Source: Salinarimonas rosea DSM 21201 (lineage in GTDB: Bacteria > Pseudomonadota > Alphaproteobacteria > Rhizobiales > Beijerinckiaceae). Taken from it: a stretch of DNA of 64,000 nt. Of the stretch, positions 8,766 to 16,696 are shown in pieces (position 1 is the first letter of the stretch; each line of letters begins with the position of its first letter). The stretch covers positions 214,548 to 278,547 of the forward strand of contig NZ_AUBC01000006.1 in assembly GCF_000429045.1 (NCBI RefSeq). The letters run 5' to 3'. Made by a program: the position numbers and the translations under genes. Below the pieces are notes generated by a model. The model searched no databases, was not told where the DNA came from, and saw nothing but the letters and a program-made list of their open reading frames with translations.

Positions 8766-9341
8766 ATGAAACGATCGACAGCGCTCTCCCTGCCGAACCT
8801 CCTCACCTACGGGCGGTGCCTCGCCGTGCCGGCGGTGGTGGGGCTCCTGTTCTGGCCGAACGAGAGCTGGGCGCGCTGGTGGGCGCTCGGCATCTTCGTC
8901 GCCGCCGCGATCACCGATTACTTCGACGGCTATCTCGCCCGCGCCTGGAACCAGCAATCCGCGCTCGGGCGCATGCTCGACCCGATCGCCGACAAGCTCC
9001 TCGTCGCGGCGGTGCTCATGATGCTCGTCGCCCACGAGACGATCGCGGGCTGGAACATCTGGGCGGCGATCGTCATCCTCCTGCGCGAGATCCTGGTCTC
9101 GGGGCTGCGCGAGTTCCTGGCCGAGCTCAAGGTCTCCGTGCCGGTCTCCAAGGTGGCGAAGTACAAGACGACCGTCCAGCTCGTGGCGCTCGGCTTCCTC
9201 GTCGCGGGTCCCGCGGGGGACGCGGTGTTCCCGTGGACGACGCTGACCGGCCTCGTCCTGCTCTGGGCCGCGGCGCTGCTCACGCTCTGGACGGGCTGGG
9301 ACTACATGCGCGCGGGAATGCGCTATCTGGTTGAGGACTGA
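8766..9341 (+). CDS. pgsA: CDP-diacylglycerol-glycerol-3-phosphate 3-phosphatidyltransferase
   Basis: PgsA makes phosphatidylglycerophosphate, the committed step to phosphatidylglycerol and cardiolipin in the inner membrane. The 191-residue protein has several hydrophobic segments. It carries the CDP-alcohol phosphatidyltransferase motif D-G-x2-A-R-x8-G-x3-D-x3-D, seen as DYFDGYLARAW followed by ALGRMLDPIADK (residues about 42-69). The ATG at 8766 gives the usual MKRS-SLPNLLTYGR start. moaD and moaE follow on the same strand, 30 nt downstream. Confidence 0.96.
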   Translation: MKRSTALSLPNLLTYGRCLAVPAVVGLLFWPNESWARWWALGIFVAAAITDYFDGYLARAWNQQSALGRMLDPIADKLLVAAVLMMLVAHETIAGWNIWAAIVILLREILVSGLREFLAELKVSVPVSKVAKYKTTVQLVALGFLVAGPAGDAVFPWTTLTGLVLLWAAALLTLWTGWDYMRAGMRYLVED

Positions 9342-9371
9342 GACGAAGATCGAGAGCTCGGGAGCGGGTCG

Positions 9372-9629
9372 ATGGCGGTGAAGATCCTCTATTTCGCCTG
9401 GGTGCGCGAGCGCGTCGGCAAGACCGAGGAGGTCGTCGAGCCGCCCGCGGAGGTGACGACGATCGCCGACCTCGTCGCCTGGCTCAAGGGCCGCGGCGAG
9501 GAATACGCCTACGCCTTCGAGAACGAGACCGTGATCCGCGCCGCCATGGACCAGCTCCACGTCCACCGCGACGCCGTCATCACCGGGGCGGGCGAGATCG
9601 CCTTCTTCCCGCCGATGACCGGAGGCTGA
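9372..9629 (+). CDS. moaD: Molybdopterin synthase sulfur carrier subunit MoaD
   Basis: MoaD is the small ubiquitin-like subunit that carries sulfur as a C-terminal thiocarboxylate and donates it to precursor Z during molybdenum cofactor synthesis. The 85-residue protein has the expected beta-grasp pattern and ends in the essential Gly-Gly (FFPPMTGG). A GGGAGCGGG ribosome-binding site precedes the ATG. moaE begins 4 nt after the stop, so the two synthase subunits are translated together. Confidence 0.96.
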   Translation: MAVKILYFAWVRERVGKTEEVVEPPAEVTTIADLVAWLKGRGEEYAYAFENETVIRAAMDQLHVHRDAVITGAGEIAFFPPMTGG

Positions 9630-9633
9630 GGCC

Positions 9634-10140
9634 ATGGACGAGCGCATCGCCGAGACCATCGCCGAGACGGTGCCCGCGATCGTGCCGATCGTGCGCATCC
9701 AGGCCGAGCCCTTCGACGCCGCGGCCGAGGCCTCGGCGCTGGTGCGCGGGCGCACCGACGTCGGCGCGGTCGTGACCTTCACCGGCCTGTGCCGCGACGA
9801 GGGCGGGCGCCTCGCCGCGCTCGAGCTCGAGCACTATCCCGGCATGGCCCAGGCCGAGATCGCCCGCGTCGCCGGCGAGGCGGCGCGACGTTTCCCGCTG
9901 CAGGGCCTCGTCGCCATCCACCGCTACGGCGTCATCCGCCCCGGCGAGGAAATCGTCCTCGTCGTCGCCGTCTCCCCCCACCGCCGCGCCGCCTTCGAAG
10001 CCGCCGACTTCATGATGGACTGGCTGAAGACCAAGGCCCCCTTCTGGAAGCGCGAGCACCCGCTGGGCGAGGCGGAGACCGGCGGCTGGGTGTCGTCGAA
10101 GGCGGAGGACGAGCGGGCGGCGGATCGGTGGGTGCGGTGA
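9634..10140 (+). CDS. moaE: Molybdopterin synthase catalytic subunit MoaE
   Basis: MoaE forms a heterotetramer with MoaD and inserts two sulfur atoms into cyclic pyranopterin phosphate. Visible family motifs are GAVVTFTGLCRDE near residue 50, LELEHYPGM, and MDWLKTKAPFWKREH with the catalytic lysines. The 168-residue length is slightly above the family norm because of an N-terminal extension (MDERIAETIAETVPAI). The stop codon overlaps the GTG start of the following acetyltransferase. Confidence 0.96.
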   Translation: MDERIAETIAETVPAIVPIVRIQAEPFDAAAEASALVRGRTDVGAVVTFTGLCRDEGGRLAALELEHYPGMAQAEIARVAGEAARRFPLQGLVAIHRYGVIRPGEEIVLVVAVSPHRRAAFEAADFMMDWLKTKAPFWKREHPLGEAETGGWVSSKAEDERAADRWVR

Positions 10141-10658
10141 AGACCGACGCGCATCGATCCGGGACGTCCCTGCACATCCGCCCCGCCGACCCGGACGCCG
10201 ATGCCGACGCGCTCTGGCGCGTCCTCGAGCCGATGATCCGCGCCGGCGAGACCTACACGCTCGACCGCGACATGAGCCGCGCGGACGCGCTCGCCTACTG
10301 GCTGGCGCCGGGGCACGCGACCTTCGTCGCCGAGGGTGAGGCGGGCGAGGTCCTGGGGACCTACTACCTGCGCGCCAACCAGCGCGGGGGCGGGGCGCAC
10401 GTCGCCAATTGCGGCTACGTCACCGCGCCGGAGGCGGCCGGCCGGGGCGTGGCGCGGGCGATGGCGGCGCACTCGCTCGAGGAGGCCCGCCGCCGCGGGT
10501 TTCGCGCGATGCAGTTCAACTTCGTCGTCTCGACGAACGGGCGCGCCGTGCGGCTGTGGGAGAGCCTCGGCTTCGAGACCGTCGGCCGCCTGCCGGGCGC
10601 CTTCGCGCATCCGACGCTCGGGGACGTGGATGCGCTGGTCATGTATCGCCGGCTGTGA
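10137..10658 (+). CDS. GNAT family N-acetyltransferase
   Basis: The 173-residue product has the GNAT fold. An N-terminal HIRPADPDADADALWRVLEP segment comes first. The acetyl-CoA pyrophosphate-binding signature follows as AAGRGVARAMAAHSLEEARR (Q/R-x-x-G-x-G/A type, about residues 100-118). The C-terminal part is NGRAVRLWESLGFETVGRLP. The GTG start overlaps the moaE stop by 4 nt (GTGA), indicating translational coupling. The substrate is unknown; the moaE link may only be operon organisation. A REP-like palindrome lies directly downstream. Confidence 0.85.
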   Translation: MKTDAHRSGTSLHIRPADPDADADALWRVLEPMIRAGETYTLDRDMSRADALAYWLAPGHATFVAEGEAGEVLGTYYLRANQRGGGAHVANCGYVTAPEAAGRGVARAMAAHSLEEARRRGFRAMQFNFVVSTNGRAVRLWESLGFETVGRLPGAFAHPTLGDVDALVMYRRL

Positions 10659-10663
10659 CGGCG

Positions 10664-10800
10664 CGACCCCGCTTCCTCCCCGGAGGGGAGGAGTCCGCGC
10701 CTCGGCGCGGGCGGTGGGGCCGGTCGACCGTGCGAGCGGGCCGTATCGCCGCCCGCCCCACCCTCCGGCCTTCGGCCGTCGTCCTCCCCTGCGGGGAGGA
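10664..10800. repeat. REP/BIME-like paired palindromic element, copy 1
   Basis: Two similar units of about 55 bp face each other. Unit A (10664-10722) has TTCCTCCCCGGAGGGGAGGA, then a small hairpin and GGCGGTGGGGCCG. Unit B (about 10747-10800) is the same design on the opposite strand: read in reverse complement it has TCCTCCCCGCAGGGGAGGA, a GGCCGAAGGCC hairpin and GGAGGGTGGGG. Related units occur at 29903-30056 with their arms in the opposite relative orientation. The element lies between converging genes and may also stop transcription or protect mRNA ends. Confidence 0.7.
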
Positions 10801-10816
10801 GCCGGTCGAGCGTGGC

Positions 10817-10852
10817 ATCGATCTCGACATCGATCTCGACATCGATCTCGGC
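10817..10852. repeat. Three tandem copies of a 12-bp unit
   Basis: ATCGATCTCGAC occurs two and five-sixths times in a row; the third copy ends GGC. It lies in the intergenic space behind the alpha/beta hydrolase gene. No function is evident; it looks like slipped-strand expansion. Confidence 0.8.
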
Positions 10853-10883
10853 GACATCCGCAGACCGACCCGGAGCGGCAGGA

Positions 10884-11654
10884 TCACCCCTCCAGCATCC
10901 GCGCCACCGCGGCTTCCAGCCGATCCAGGTCCTCCTCCCGCGACAGGCGGTGGTCGCCGTCCTTGATCAGCGTCATCGTCACCGAATCGGAGGCCATCGC
11001 CTCCATCGTCTCGACGGCGTGGCGCCAGGGGACGTCGGGGTCCTTCATGCCCTGGAGGATGTGCACGGGGCAGCCGGTCACGATCGGGCCGTCCATCAGG
11101 AGATGCCGGCGCCCGTCCTCGATCAGCGCCCGGGTGATCGGCGTCGGCTCGCCGTACTCGGAGGGGGCGTGGAAGACGCCCTCGCGCAGGATCGTGTCGC
11201 GCACCCCTTGCGGGAAGTGCGCCCACATCAGGCGCTCGGTGAAGTCCGCCGCCGGCGCGATCAGCACCATGCCGGCGGGCGCCTTCGGCGTCCCGGCGAG
11301 CGCGCGGGCGACGAGGAGCGCGATCCAGCCGCCCATGGAGGAGCCCACCAGCACCGGCGGGCGCTCCGTGAATCGGTCGATCACGGCCAGCGCGTCCTCG
11401 AGCCAGGCGGAGATCGTGCCGTCCTCGAAGCGCCCGCCCGATTCGCCGTGGCCCGTGTAGTCGAAGCGCACGCAGGCGCGGCCGGTGCGCGCGCAGAACG
11501 CGTCCAGCCGCTCGGCCTTGCCGCCGCGCATGTCCGAGCGGAAGCCGCCGAGCCAGACGACCGGCGGGTCCTGCGGGCGGATCGTCGCCGCGCGCGCCTC
11601 CACCGCGATGCGCCGGGCGGCCGAGCCGGTGCCGATCTCGATCATTTCCGCCAT
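10884..11654 (-). CDS. Alpha/beta hydrolase
   Basis: The 256-residue protein has the alpha/beta hydrolase landmarks. WLGGFRSDMRGGKAERLD is the oxyanion region, GHGESGGRF follows, and the nucleophile elbow is GSSMGG (Ser at about residue 110). A late Asp (KDPDVP) and His (DGDHRLS) complete the triad. The arrangement resembles the ABHD10-like family of small serine esterases or thioesterases, but the substrate is unknown. The ATG at 11654 gives MAEMIEIG; a second ATG three codons later is possible. It is divergent from the glycosyltransferase gene. Confidence 0.85.
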   Translation of the reverse strand: MAEMIEIGTGSAARRIAVEARAATIRPQDPPVVWLGGFRSDMRGGKAERLDAFCARTGRACVRFDYTGHGESGGRFEDGTISAWLEDALAVIDRFTERPPVLVGSSMGGWIALLVARALAGTPKAPAGMVLIAPAADFTERLMWAHFPQGVRDTILREGVFHAPSEYGEPTPITRALIEDGRRHLLMDGPIVTGCPVHILQGMKDPDVPWRHAVETMEAMASDSVTMTLIKDGDHRLSREEDLDRLEAAVARMLEG

Positions 11655-11826
11655 GATTTTACCAAACCTCAACGCTGTTCGATGCGTTACTGCGTCTGAC
11701 CGCGCGCAGGCCGCAGCCGCGCCGCGCCATCCTCGAGGCCCGCCCCATGTCCCCGCGTTCGCCACGGCCGTGCCAGCCTCCGACCCGTGCCTTAGCACGC
11801 GGGGCGCACGGCGCGCGAGGCGCCGC

Positions 11827-13044
11827 ATGAGCGCGGCTCGCGACCACGCCCTCGACCCGGCCGCCCATCAGCTCGCCGGGCGCACGATCCTTCAGATCAT
11901 TCCCGAGCTCGAGGCCGGCGGCGCGGAGCGCACGGCGGTCGACGTCGCGGCCGGCCTCGCGGCGGTCGGCGCGCGCGCCCTCGTCGCGACCGAGGGCGGG
12001 CGGCTCGTCGGCGAGCTCCAGGCCAAGGGCGGCATCTGGGTGCCGTTCCCGGCGGCGACCAAGAACCCGCTCTCGATGCTGCGCAACGTGCGCCGGCTCG
12101 CGCGCCTGTCCCTCGACGAGGGCGTCTCGCTCATCCACGCCCGCTCGCGGGCGCCGGCGTGGTCGGCGCTCGGCGCGGCGCGGGCGCTGTCGCTCCCCTT
12201 CGTGACGACCTATCACGGCTCCTACCAGAGCCGCACCGGCCTCAAGCACCGCTACAACCGCATCATGGCGCGCGGCGACATCGTCATCGCCAACTCGCAC
12301 TACACCGCGGGGCTGATCGCGGGCCTCTACCTGGAGGCCGAGCCGCGGCTGCGGGTGATCCACCGCGGCACCGACCTCTCCGCCTACGCCCCCTCCGCCG
12401 TCGCGCCCGAGCGAATCGAGGCGCTGCGGGCGGAATGGGGGGTCGCGCCGCACCAGCGGGTCGTCCTCCTCGCGGCCCGTCTGACCGGCTGGAAGGGACA
12501 GGCGGTGCTGATCGAGGCGGCGGCGCGGCTGAAGAGCTGGGGGCTGTCGGACGTCGTGTTCGTGCTCGCCGGCGATCCGCAGGGACGCGAGGGCTACGTG
12601 CGCGAGCTCGACGGGCTCGTCGCCGCCCGCGGCGTCGCGGACCTGGTGCGGCGGGTGGGCCATTGCACGGACATGCCGGCCGCCTTCCTCGGCGCCTCCG
12701 TGGTGACGGTGCCCTCGACGGAGCCCGAGGCCTTCGGCCGCTCCGCAGTGGAGGCGCAGGCGATGGGCACGCCGGTCGTGGTCTCCGATCTCGGGGCAGT
12801 GCCCGAGACCGTCCTCGCCCCGCCGCAGGTCGAGCCGGCCCAGCGCACCGGCTGGCGCGTGGCAGCCGGGGACGCGGAGGCGCTCGCGGACGCGATCGCC
12901 GAGGCGCTCACGCTGGGCGCCAGCGCGCGCGAGGCGATGGCGCTGCGCGCGCGGCTCCATGTCGAGCGGCACTTCTCGCTCGACCGCATGGTGGCGGACA
13001 CGCTCGACGTCTACGCGACGCTGCTGGCGCGCCGCAGCGGCTGA
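11827..13044 (+). CDS. Glycosyltransferase family 4 protein
   Basis: The 405-residue protein has a GT-B fold. An N-terminal ILQIIPELEAGGAERTAVDVA acceptor-domain start is followed by HARSRAPAW and YHGSYQSR. The C-terminal nucleotide-sugar domain has RGTDLSAYAP, AARLTGWKGQ and the EPEAFGRSAVEAQAMGTPVV segment, which is the EX7E-like signature of GT4 enzymes. Such enzymes usually add sugars to lipopolysaccharide or exopolysaccharide at the cytosolic membrane face. No other polysaccharide gene is nearby, so the product is open. The ATG at 11827 places the GAGGAE motif at the usual distance. Confidence 0.88.
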   Translation: MSAARDHALDPAAHQLAGRTILQIIPELEAGGAERTAVDVAAGLAAVGARALVATEGGRLVGELQAKGGIWVPFPAATKNPLSMLRNVRRLARLSLDEGVSLIHARSRAPAWSALGAARALSLPFVTTYHGSYQSRTGLKHRYNRIMARGDIVIANSHYTAGLIAGLYLEAEPRLRVIHRGTDLSAYAPSAVAPERIEALRAEWGVAPHQRVVLLAARLTGWKGQAVLIEAAARLKSWGLSDVVFVLAGDPQGREGYVRELDGLVAARGVADLVRRVGHCTDMPAAFLGASVVTVPSTEPEAFGRSAVEAQAMGTPVVVSDLGAVPETVLAPPQVEPAQRTGWRVAAGDAEALADAIAEALTLGASAREAMALRARLHVERHFSLDRMVADTLDVYATLLARRSG

Positions 13045-13051
13045 GGGCGCG

Positions 13052-14164
13052 TCACGGCCGCCGCAGGCCGGCGGTGTCCACCGGCACGCTGTCGGACAGG
13101 CTGACGAGGCTGTCGTGCAGGAGCTGGATCTGGTAGGCCGGGTTGTGCACCCAGCCGCCGGGGTCCTTCTTGACTGTCTGGTAGTTGTAGGCCGCCGCCA
13201 GCAGCCGCGGCGTCCAGCTGGCGTAGCGGTTGGGCGGGATCGCCTCCTCCGGCGCGATCGTGCCGTCGCCGTCGGCATCGGCGAAGAAATAGGGGAAGCT
13301 GTTCGCGTAGACGATCGGCGCGCCGGCCACGTCCGCGGCGTAGGTGCGGATCGCCTCGTAGAGCATGGCGTGGAGACCCTGGATCTCCGAGAGGATGCCC
13401 CCCGAGCGATCGCCGTTCCCGTCGAAGTCCGCGTGACGCATGCGGATCGCCCGGATGTCGTCCACCCCCTGGTGGCAGGCGAAGCAGGATTGGGTCTCTA
13501 CCTGCGTGGTGTGCGGCTGGTGGCAGGCGACGCAGGTGGCGGCGCTCGGCACGTGCTCGAAGGTCTGCGCGTAGGAGAAGCCGGGATACTGGAAGCCGCC
13601 GCGCACGTCCGAGCCGTGCATGGTCGCCGCCGCGACGCCGTAGTGGATGTTGAGGAAGCGCAGATCGGCGGAAACCGTGTCCGCGTCGAGCCCCGCGGTG
13701 GCGGCGGCGACAGCGTCCCCGGACTGGCGGCCCTGGTGGCAGACCGTGCAGGTGGCGGACGCCTCGAGCGCGTCGACCACGACGCCGGAGGGGAAGGTCA
13801 CGGCGTCGAGCGCGTGCGCGGCCTGGGTGTGGCACGAGGCGCAGCCGATCGGCGCGTTGATCGCGGCCGGGGCGTCGACCGCGCCGGGCGCGCTGCCGTC
13901 GGCGCCCAGGAAGTCCACGAAGCCGGGCTGGGAGTGGCAGGCGGCGCAGGCCACCGGCACCTCGCCCTCGGCGTTCCAGTAGGTGAAGGACTGCGAATGG
14001 TAGTCCCCGTGCGGGGAGGCGAGCCAGCGCTCGACGATGGTCGCGAGCGCGTCGAGCTCGCCCGCCCCCGCGTTCTCCTGTGCCTGCGCCTGCCACGGGG
14101 CGAGCAGCAGCGCCAGGACGGCGAGCACGACGAGCGATCCGTTCCCCGAGCCGACCGGCCGCAT
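13052..14164 (-). CDS. Periplasmic multihaem cytochrome c with five CXXCH sites
   Basis: A signal peptide (LVVLAVLALLLAPWQAQA) leads a 370-residue exported protein. Five haem c attachment motifs are visible in order: CAACH, CASCH, CTVCH, CVACH and CFACH. They are spread over the first two thirds, with extra histidines as possible axial ligands. Near the C-terminus DADGDGTIAPEE resembles an EF-hand calcium loop. Haem loading would need the cytochrome c maturation genes at 23.5-27.8 kb. It is divergent from the ferric-reductase-like flavoprotein at 14302, and I infer that the two form an electron-transfer pair. The electron acceptor is not shown. Confidence 0.85.
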   Translation of the reverse strand: MRPVGSGNGSLVVLAVLALLLAPWQAQAQENAGAGELDALATIVERWLASPHGDYHSQSFTYWNAEGEVPVACAACHSQPGFVDFLGADGSAPGAVDAPAAINAPIGCASCHTQAAHALDAVTFPSGVVVDALEASATCTVCHQGRQSGDAVAAATAGLDADTVSADLRFLNIHYGVAAATMHGSDVRGGFQYPGFSYAQTFEHVPSAATCVACHQPHTTQVETQSCFACHQGVDDIRAIRMRHADFDGNGDRSGGILSEIQGLHAMLYEAIRTYAADVAGAPIVYANSFPYFFADADGDGTIAPEEAIPPNRYASWTPRLLAAAYNYQTVKKDPGGWVHNPAYQIQLLHDSLVSLSDSVPVDTAGLRRP

Positions 14165-14301
14165 GGCACCCCTCCCTCGTCGCCGCCGAAAAGACCGAGC
14201 CGAAAACACCGCACCGATCCTGCGACAGGGTGCGACGGCGCCTTGACCTTGGCAAGCCAGCAAGGTGGACTGTCCCCGATCTTCCACCAGCCGAGAGCGC
14301 G

Positions 14302-15810
14302 ATGAACACGCAAGACGCCGCCACGAGCATGGCCGACAGGACCGCCGAGGGAGCGCCCGCCGGCGGATCGGCCCACGCGTGGCGCCTGCCCGGCCCCGCG
14401 CTGGCCGCGCTCTACCTCGCCTTCTGCGGCACCGCGCCGGCGCTCGCGCTCGCGACGCTCGGCGATTCGGCCCCGCTCGCGGGCTGGGAGAAGGTCGCGG
14501 GTGCGCTCGGCCTCGTGGCGCTCGCGGCGATGACGGTCCAGCTCGTCACCTCGGGGCGGTTCGACACGGTGTCGGGGCGCCTCGGCATCGACCGGATCAT
14601 GGCCTTCCACAAGCTGATCGCCTGGTGGATCCTCATCGCGCTCCTCGCGCACCCGTTGCTCTACGTGCTGCCGACCTGGCTCGCCGACCCCGCGCTGGGG
14701 CGCGAGCGGCTCGTTGCCTACCTGACGGCACCGCATTATCGCAGCGGTGTCGTGGCGCTCGCCGCCCTCGCGCTCCTCGTCGTCGGCGGGGCGCTGCGCG
14801 AGCGGCTGCCCTGGCGCTACGAGACCTGGCGCGGCAGCCATCTCGTGCTCGCCCTCGTCGCCGTCGGCGGCGGGCTGCACCACGCGATCACCGCAGGACG
14901 CTTCAGCGTCGCGGGGCCGGTCAACCTGTTCTGGTGGGCGGTGGCGCTCGGCGCGATCGCCGTCGTCGCCGTGCTCTACGGCTGGCGCTGGGCGAAGCTC
15001 CACCGGCACCCCTGGCGGCTCGCGTCGGTGACGCGACGCGCCGACCGGATGTGGGAGCTCGACATCCAGCCGGGCCCCGGCAACCCGCCCTGGACCTACC
15101 GCGCCGGCCAGTTCGTCTGGATGACGGAGGGCGCCCGCCGCTTCCCCCTCCTCGACCATCCGTTCTCGATCGCCGACAGCCCCCTGCGCCCGGGGTTGAG
15201 CCTCCTCGTCAAGGAGGCGGGCGACTTCACGAGCCGGGTCGGCGCGCTCGCGCCCGGCACGCCGATCGGCATCGACGGGCCCTACGGCGTCTTCATGCTC
15301 GACGCGCACCCGTGCGACGCGGTGGTGCTGATCGCCGGCGGCGCCGGCATCGGGCCGATCATGGGGCTCCTGCGCGACCTCGCGGCCCGGCGCGACCCGC
15401 GCCCGATCCGCGTCGCCTATGCCGCCGGGCGGCCGGAGAACTTCGCCTGCCTCGACGAGATCCGCGCCGCGGCGTCCGTGCTCGACCTCGAGATCGTGCT
15501 CGTCAGCGAGGCCGGCGGCGCGGGCTGGGGCGGGCACATCGGCCGGCTCGACCGGGAGCGGCTCGAGGAACTCCTGCGGGGCCTCGACCCGCAGCGCACC
15601 GTCGCCTTCATGTGCGGGCCCGGGCCGATGGTGACGGGCGTGTCCGACACGCTGCTCGACATCGGCATGCCGATGCGCAACGTCGTCTACGAGCGCTTCG
15701 ACTACGGCTCGGGGGCGGCCTCGCGCCAGGACCGGCGGCACGCGCTCGTCATCGCCGCGGTGGGCGCTGGGCTCGTGGCGCTCGCGGGGCTGTTCGCGCT
15801 CGTGGCGTGA
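14302..15810 (+). CDS. Ferric-reductase-like transmembrane flavoprotein
   Basis: The 502-residue protein has about six hydrophobic segments in its N-terminal half, with histidines suited to bind two b haems ([18 protein letters not shown] and [17 protein letters not shown]). A ferredoxin-NADP reductase-like half follows: FAD site HPFSIADSP, and pyridine-nucleotide site [17 protein letters not shown] with CGPGPMV near the end. A final hydrophobic stretch ([19 protein letters not shown]) adds a C-terminal membrane anchor. This is the ferric reductase/NADPH oxidase architecture, moving electrons from NAD(P)H across the membrane. The divergent multihaem cytochrome is a plausible partner. A truncated glyQ copy begins 73 nt downstream. 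Confidence 0.88.
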   Translation: MNTQDAATSMADRTAEGAPAGGSAHAWRLPGPALAALYLAFCGTAPALALATLGDSAPLAGWEKVAGALGLVALAAMTVQLVTSGRFDTVSGRLGIDRIMAFHKLIAWWILIALLAHPLLYVLPTWLADPALGRERLVAYLTAPHYRSGVVALAALALLVVGGALRERLPWRYETWRGSHLVLALVAVGGGLHHAITAGRFSVAGPVNLFWWAVALGAIAVVAVLYGWRWAKLHRHPWRLASVTRRADRMWELDIQPGPGNPPWTYRAGQFVWMTEGARRFPLLDHPFSIADSPLRPGLSLLVKEAGDFTSRVGALAPGTPIGIDGPYGVFMLDAHPCDAVVLIAGGAGIGPIMGLLRDLAARRDPRPIRVAYAAGRPENFACLDEIRAAASVLDLEIVLVSEAGGAGWGGHIGRLDRERLEELLRGLDPQRTVAFMCGPGPMVTGVSDTLLDIGMPMRNVVYERFDYGSGAASRQDRRHALVIAAVGAGLVALAGLFALVA

Positions 15811-15821
15811 GGCGCGCGCCC

Positions 15822-16006
15822 GCTCGACTTCCCCGCCCGGCCTCTCCATCCCACTCGGCGCGAAAGCCGCTCGAGAGGCCGTCATGACCGCCACCGCCGC
15901 CCACACGGACCCGCGACGCTCGTTCCAGGGCCTGATCCTGACGCTGCAGCGCTTCTGGGCCGAGCGGGGCTGCGTGGTGGTCCAGCCTTACGACTTCTAG
16001 GCGGGG
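15822..16006 (+). repeat. Left copy of a direct repeat of the glyQ 5' region
   Basis: This segment matches 17854-18038 at a constant offset of 2032 nt. By eye there are about 13 mismatches over the first 179 positions (about 93% identity), including a stretch around the ATG without mismatches. The match fades at about 16000-16006, where the AT-rich insert begins. It includes roughly 60 nt upstream of the start codon and the first 37 codons of glyQ. Confidence 0.9.
15884..16000 (+). pseudogene. Truncated glyQ 5' fragment
   Basis: Reading from ATG 15884 gives 38 residues that start like glycyl-tRNA synthetase alpha subunit ([18 protein letters not shown] to QPYDF) and then hit a TAG. The intact gene at 17916 reads the same with four replacements (Met8, Gln28, Leu33, Leu38) and continues into EVGAGTF. 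The fragment keeps its start codon and upstream DNA, so it probably marks the old 5' end of the chromosomal gene, left behind when the AT-rich cassette inserted. A short peptide could still be made, but no function is expected. Confidence 0.88.
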
Positions 16007-16027
16007 AACACTATTGAAATATAGGTG

Positions 16028-16687
16028 CTATTCATCTATAAAGCGTTTTGCGATGTTCTGTAGTTCGATCTCTAAAAGTTCCTGATAACGTTGTTCAAGC
16101 GCTCCGATTGCCTCCTGCAATTTGTCCTCGAATTCGCCGTCGGCGAAAATAGTGTGTAATTGTTCAGGCGTTGTTTGTTTCCAAAAATCAGGGTGCACAT
16201 CCTCATGTACCAGGAGTCTGAAGGGCTTTTCGAGAATCAGGGCCATGCCCTTCTCTTCCGGTAGCCACACGGATGGTACTTGTCTCTGAAGGTCGACAGG
16301 TTTGTTGCTGTCGCGGCATGGCGTCATAATGCCAAGAAACAGCGTTGACGTCCTAATGCTGGCCTTTACCGACTTTAGGACGGTTCTGTTCCTCTGATTG
16401 TCGAATCCGGTCTTTACTTCAAATCCACGATTCTTACAAAGGGCCTCAGCGCGCTTGAAGTAATTGAAACCACTCTGAGAAAATGAGATAAAGACGCTTG
16501 GCATACCAATGATCTCGGGTTCTTTGCGTCGCACCATCGCATCGTATAGTACCCGCCTCTTCAAATCGCAACGTTGCTTCTCCTTCAAGTCACCAACCCG
16601 CTTAGCCTTATAGGCAGCATCAATCAGGTCTTGCGCCTTTTCTCGCATCCTTCTATTCAATGAATGCCGCTTGCGTTCTCCTTCCAT
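16028..16687 (-). CDS. TIR-like domain protein, candidate NAD-cleaving effector
   Basis: The first 60 of 219 residues are basic and helical. A TIR-like domain follows (about 63-170): strand SVFISFS (64-70), RAEALCKNRGFEVKTGF, and IRTSTLFLGIMTP (111-123). Then comes WLPEEKGMALILEKPFRLLV from Trp141, where Glu145 sits four residues after Trp, as does the catalytic Glu in WVHKE of the NADase SARM1. The tail (186-219) is helical. Bacterial TIR proteins often deplete NAD or make signal nucleotides during phage infection. The gene follows the ACT protein after 9 nt, with an AGGAGG ribosome-binding site. Codon use is AT-rich, unlike the neighbours. The fold call rests on motifs only. Confidence 0.65.
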   Translation of the reverse strand: MEGERKRHSLNRRMREKAQDLIDAAYKAKRVGDLKEKQRCDLKRRVLYDAMVRRKEPEIIGMPSVFISFSQSGFNYFKRAEALCKNRGFEVKTGFDNQRNRTVLKSVKASIRTSTLFLGIMTPCRDSNKPVDLQRQVPSVWLPEEKGMALILEKPFRLLVHEDVHPDFWKQTTPEQLHTIFADGEFEDKLQEAIGALEQRYQELLEIELQNIAKRFIDE

Positions 16688-16696
16688 CTCTGCCTC

